A stretch of 64,000 nt of DNA, taken from positions 178,095,043 through 178,159,042 of the forward strand of contig CM066031.1 of assembly GCA_033557465.1 (NCBI GenBank), read 5' to 3'. This document shows, one piece after another, positions 62,175 through 64,000 of this stretch. Positions within the stretch are counted from its first letter, which is position 1; each line of letters starts with the position of its first letter. This DNA is from Ichthyophis bannanicus (taxonomy: Eukaryota > Chordata > Amphibia > Gymnophiona > Ichthyophiidae). The translations under genes were made by a program, and so were the position numbers. Under the pieces are notes generated by a model. It did not search any database, was not told the origin of the DNA, and was given only the letters and a program-made list of their open reading frames with translations.

Positions 62175-64000
62175 ATTAAAGCCTCATTTGCATAAGGTGC
62201 CTCATTTGCATAAATATTTGCATAATGTTACCATACACTAACTTTTAGTAAACATGCCTCTTAATGAGTATATGGATAAAGAAAGACTAAAAGGTTTCTA
62301 CATTACTATAATCCAGTACCAACCGCCAGGCACATTAGGAACTACTACAAACGCTGCCCATTTAGAACCCATAGCAAACCCGCCGTATCCTAACAGCACT
62401 ACCAGGACTCACAAAGCACCATACCCTAACTATCAAAAGGCAACACTGCAAATATTAAACCAATACATTTCAGAGAACAACAATACATGACCTACTGGGG
62501 AAAGCACAAGTGGCAATGTCAAATAGGAATTATATAAACAGAATACCTCAGCTCAGTTACACATGCAAAACAGACCATCACCAAACAAGGAATCACAATT
62601 TAGAAACAGGAAGACAATAATTAAACTGGGAACCCCAAAAGCCAAACTTGGAATATACAACAACACTGTAGAAATAAAACTATAAATTAATTTCCTCTTG
62701 TACTAAACAAAGCGCAAAAATTAATGATGCACATTTCCCAGAGCTGACATATTCCAGTTAATAAATTCAAAATAAAGAGATATTTTTCTACCTTTTGTGC
62801 ATTTTTTTTCAGTTGCAATTGTTCCAGCCACTTTCTTCTGGTTTCTTCGTGTCTTCTGCTAACTCTCCATCTGCTGTCCATTTGTCCTTTCTTCTGTCTT
62901 GTTTTTATTTTTCCATTCTCTCTCTACATCTGCTTTAACATACTAATCTTTCTCCTTTTGCTCTTTCCTCATTCCTATTTCATCTACTCAAAATTTACCC
63001 CTCCATCCTCAATCCCCACTTATTCTCCCAATACCCGGCCAATTGTAGATTTTTTATCCCTCACACACAAAATATTTTTCCCCTCTCCATTTTACTCTCC
63101 CAGCCCCATCCCATTCTAATCCTCCCCCAACACCAGCTTCCTTCTAGTTCCAGCCTCACCCAGCATCCATTCCCTTCTAGTCCCTGCATCAGCCCATTTC
63201 CAGTCCTAGCAGCCCCCCAACCCATTTCCAGTCCTAGCAACCCCCCAACCCAATACCAGTCCTAGCCCCCCTCATCAACCCACTTCCAGTCCTAACCCCC
63301 CATCACCCCATTTTCAGTTTAAGCCCCCCCTATAACCCATTACCAGTCCTAACCCCCATCAGCCCACTTCCAGGCCTAACCCCCCATCAGCCCACTTCCA
63401 GTCCTAACCCCCATCAACCCATTTCCAGTCAGCCCCCCATAGCCCATTGCCAGTCCTAACCCCCCGATCAGCCCACAGTCCATTACCAGTCCTAACCCCA
63501 TCAGCCCACCTCAAGTCCTAACCCCTCCCCATCAGCCCATTTCCTGTCCTAGCCCCCCATAGCCCATTACCAGTCCTAAGCCCCCATCAACCCACTTCCA
63601 GTCCTAATCCCATCAGCCCATATAGAATTAGCTCCCCCATAGCCCAGATACCCCCCATACCCCATCAACACACCTTACCTCCCCCAGCCCATCACCACTC
63701 CTAACCCCCCCATCAGCCCATTTGTTGTCCTAGCCCCCCATAGCCCAGTACCAGTCCTAGCCCCAACTGCCCACAGCCCTTAGCACTCCTAACCCCCCCA
63801 GCCCATCACCAGTCCTAACCCCCAACAGCCCACAGCCATTACCACTCCTAACCCCCCACCGCCCATTACCACTCCTAACCCCCCAGCCCATCACCACTCC
63901 TAACCCCCCCATCAGCCCATTTCCTGTCCTAGCCCCCCCCCAGCCCACCACCAGTCCTAACCCCCCAACAGCCCACAGCCATTACCACTCCTAACCCCCC
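62175..64000 (+). repeat. Interspersed repeat family R, copy B (runs off the window)
   Basis: Collinear with 14448-16430: 'ctcatttgcataaggtgcc', 'gaaagactaaaag', 'ccaaccgccaggcacatta', T/C-rich middle, then the C-rich minisatellite from about 63110 to the window end. Open frames in it (62254, 63757) are by-products. Confidence 0.85.
63110..64000 (+). repeat. C-rich minisatellite, copy B
   Basis: Units of about 25-30 bases, such as 'cagcccattaccagtcctaa' with C runs, continue to the end of the window. It is the same unit as 15400-16410, but the 110-bp grouping is less clear. Confidence 0.85.

Overview
This window looks like intergenic DNA from a vertebrate nuclear genome. It contains no bacterial-style operons and no convincing single-copy host gene. 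Almost everything recognisable is a transposable element, and many are nested inside each other. The mix is L2-, CR1-, L1- and RTE/BovB-clade LINEs, a tRNA-headed CORE-type SINE, hAT-, Tc1- and TIR-type DNA elements, retroviral and LTR remnants, and minisatellites. This mix fits an amphibian or squamate. The recurring L2/SINE tails and the 'gatggcagataaagacc'-type CR1 tail make me lean to an amphibian, perhaps a caecilian. That is low-confidence recall, not proof.

Layout. 1-2112 is a broken L1-clade ORF2 on the minus strand. 2113-2630 is one arm of a TIR element that carries a tRNA-like module. 2640-5365 is an apparently complete DNA transposon with one 576-codon gene between inverted repeats. 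5694-6620 is a 58-bp minisatellite. 6719-11335 holds MITEs, an L2 tail and foldbacks. 11336-14246 is a nearly whole RTE/BovB-like LINE (minus). 14448-16430 is a repeat family with a C-rich minisatellite, which returns at 62175-64000 and, diverged, at 18480-19350. 17070-31088 is a nest: a minus-strand CR1 holds a 4.5-kb L2 with an unbroken 1025-codon frame (22838-27353) and a second L2 (27452-29080), followed by a tandem duplication of part of the CR1.

31089-35602 is a 4.5-kb element with inverted arms of about 1 kb. The arms carry tRNA-like modules and ladders of short palindromes. The left arm is interrupted by a 483-bp hairpin insertion with two hammerhead-ribozyme-like motifs, probably of Penelope type. 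36001-45236 is a CR1 element (ORF1 tail, endonuclease, reverse transcriptase, 3' end). It is interrupted first by a SINE and then by a complete two-ORF L1 flanked by a 16-bp target-site duplication (39453-44930). 45237-47880 is a Tc1-like fragment lying in a decayed L2.

47880-49500 is unexplained. 49905-51440 is an L2 with a clean RT frame. 52360-55300 is a decayed, Ser/Pro/Leu-rich L2. 55305-57336 is a retroviral gag-pro-RT remnant. 58021-60838 is a second copy of 19864-21634. 60839-62085 is an LTR-like segment with a preceding 304-codon frame.

Functionally these genes are the replication machinery of separate selfish elements: endonuclease/RT proteins, RNA-binding ORF1 proteins, and transposase-like proteins. 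The SINE probably borrows L2 machinery, because it shares the L2 3' tail. The two most unusual items are the 576-codon transposon and the large inverted-arm element with its ribozyme-bearing insertion.
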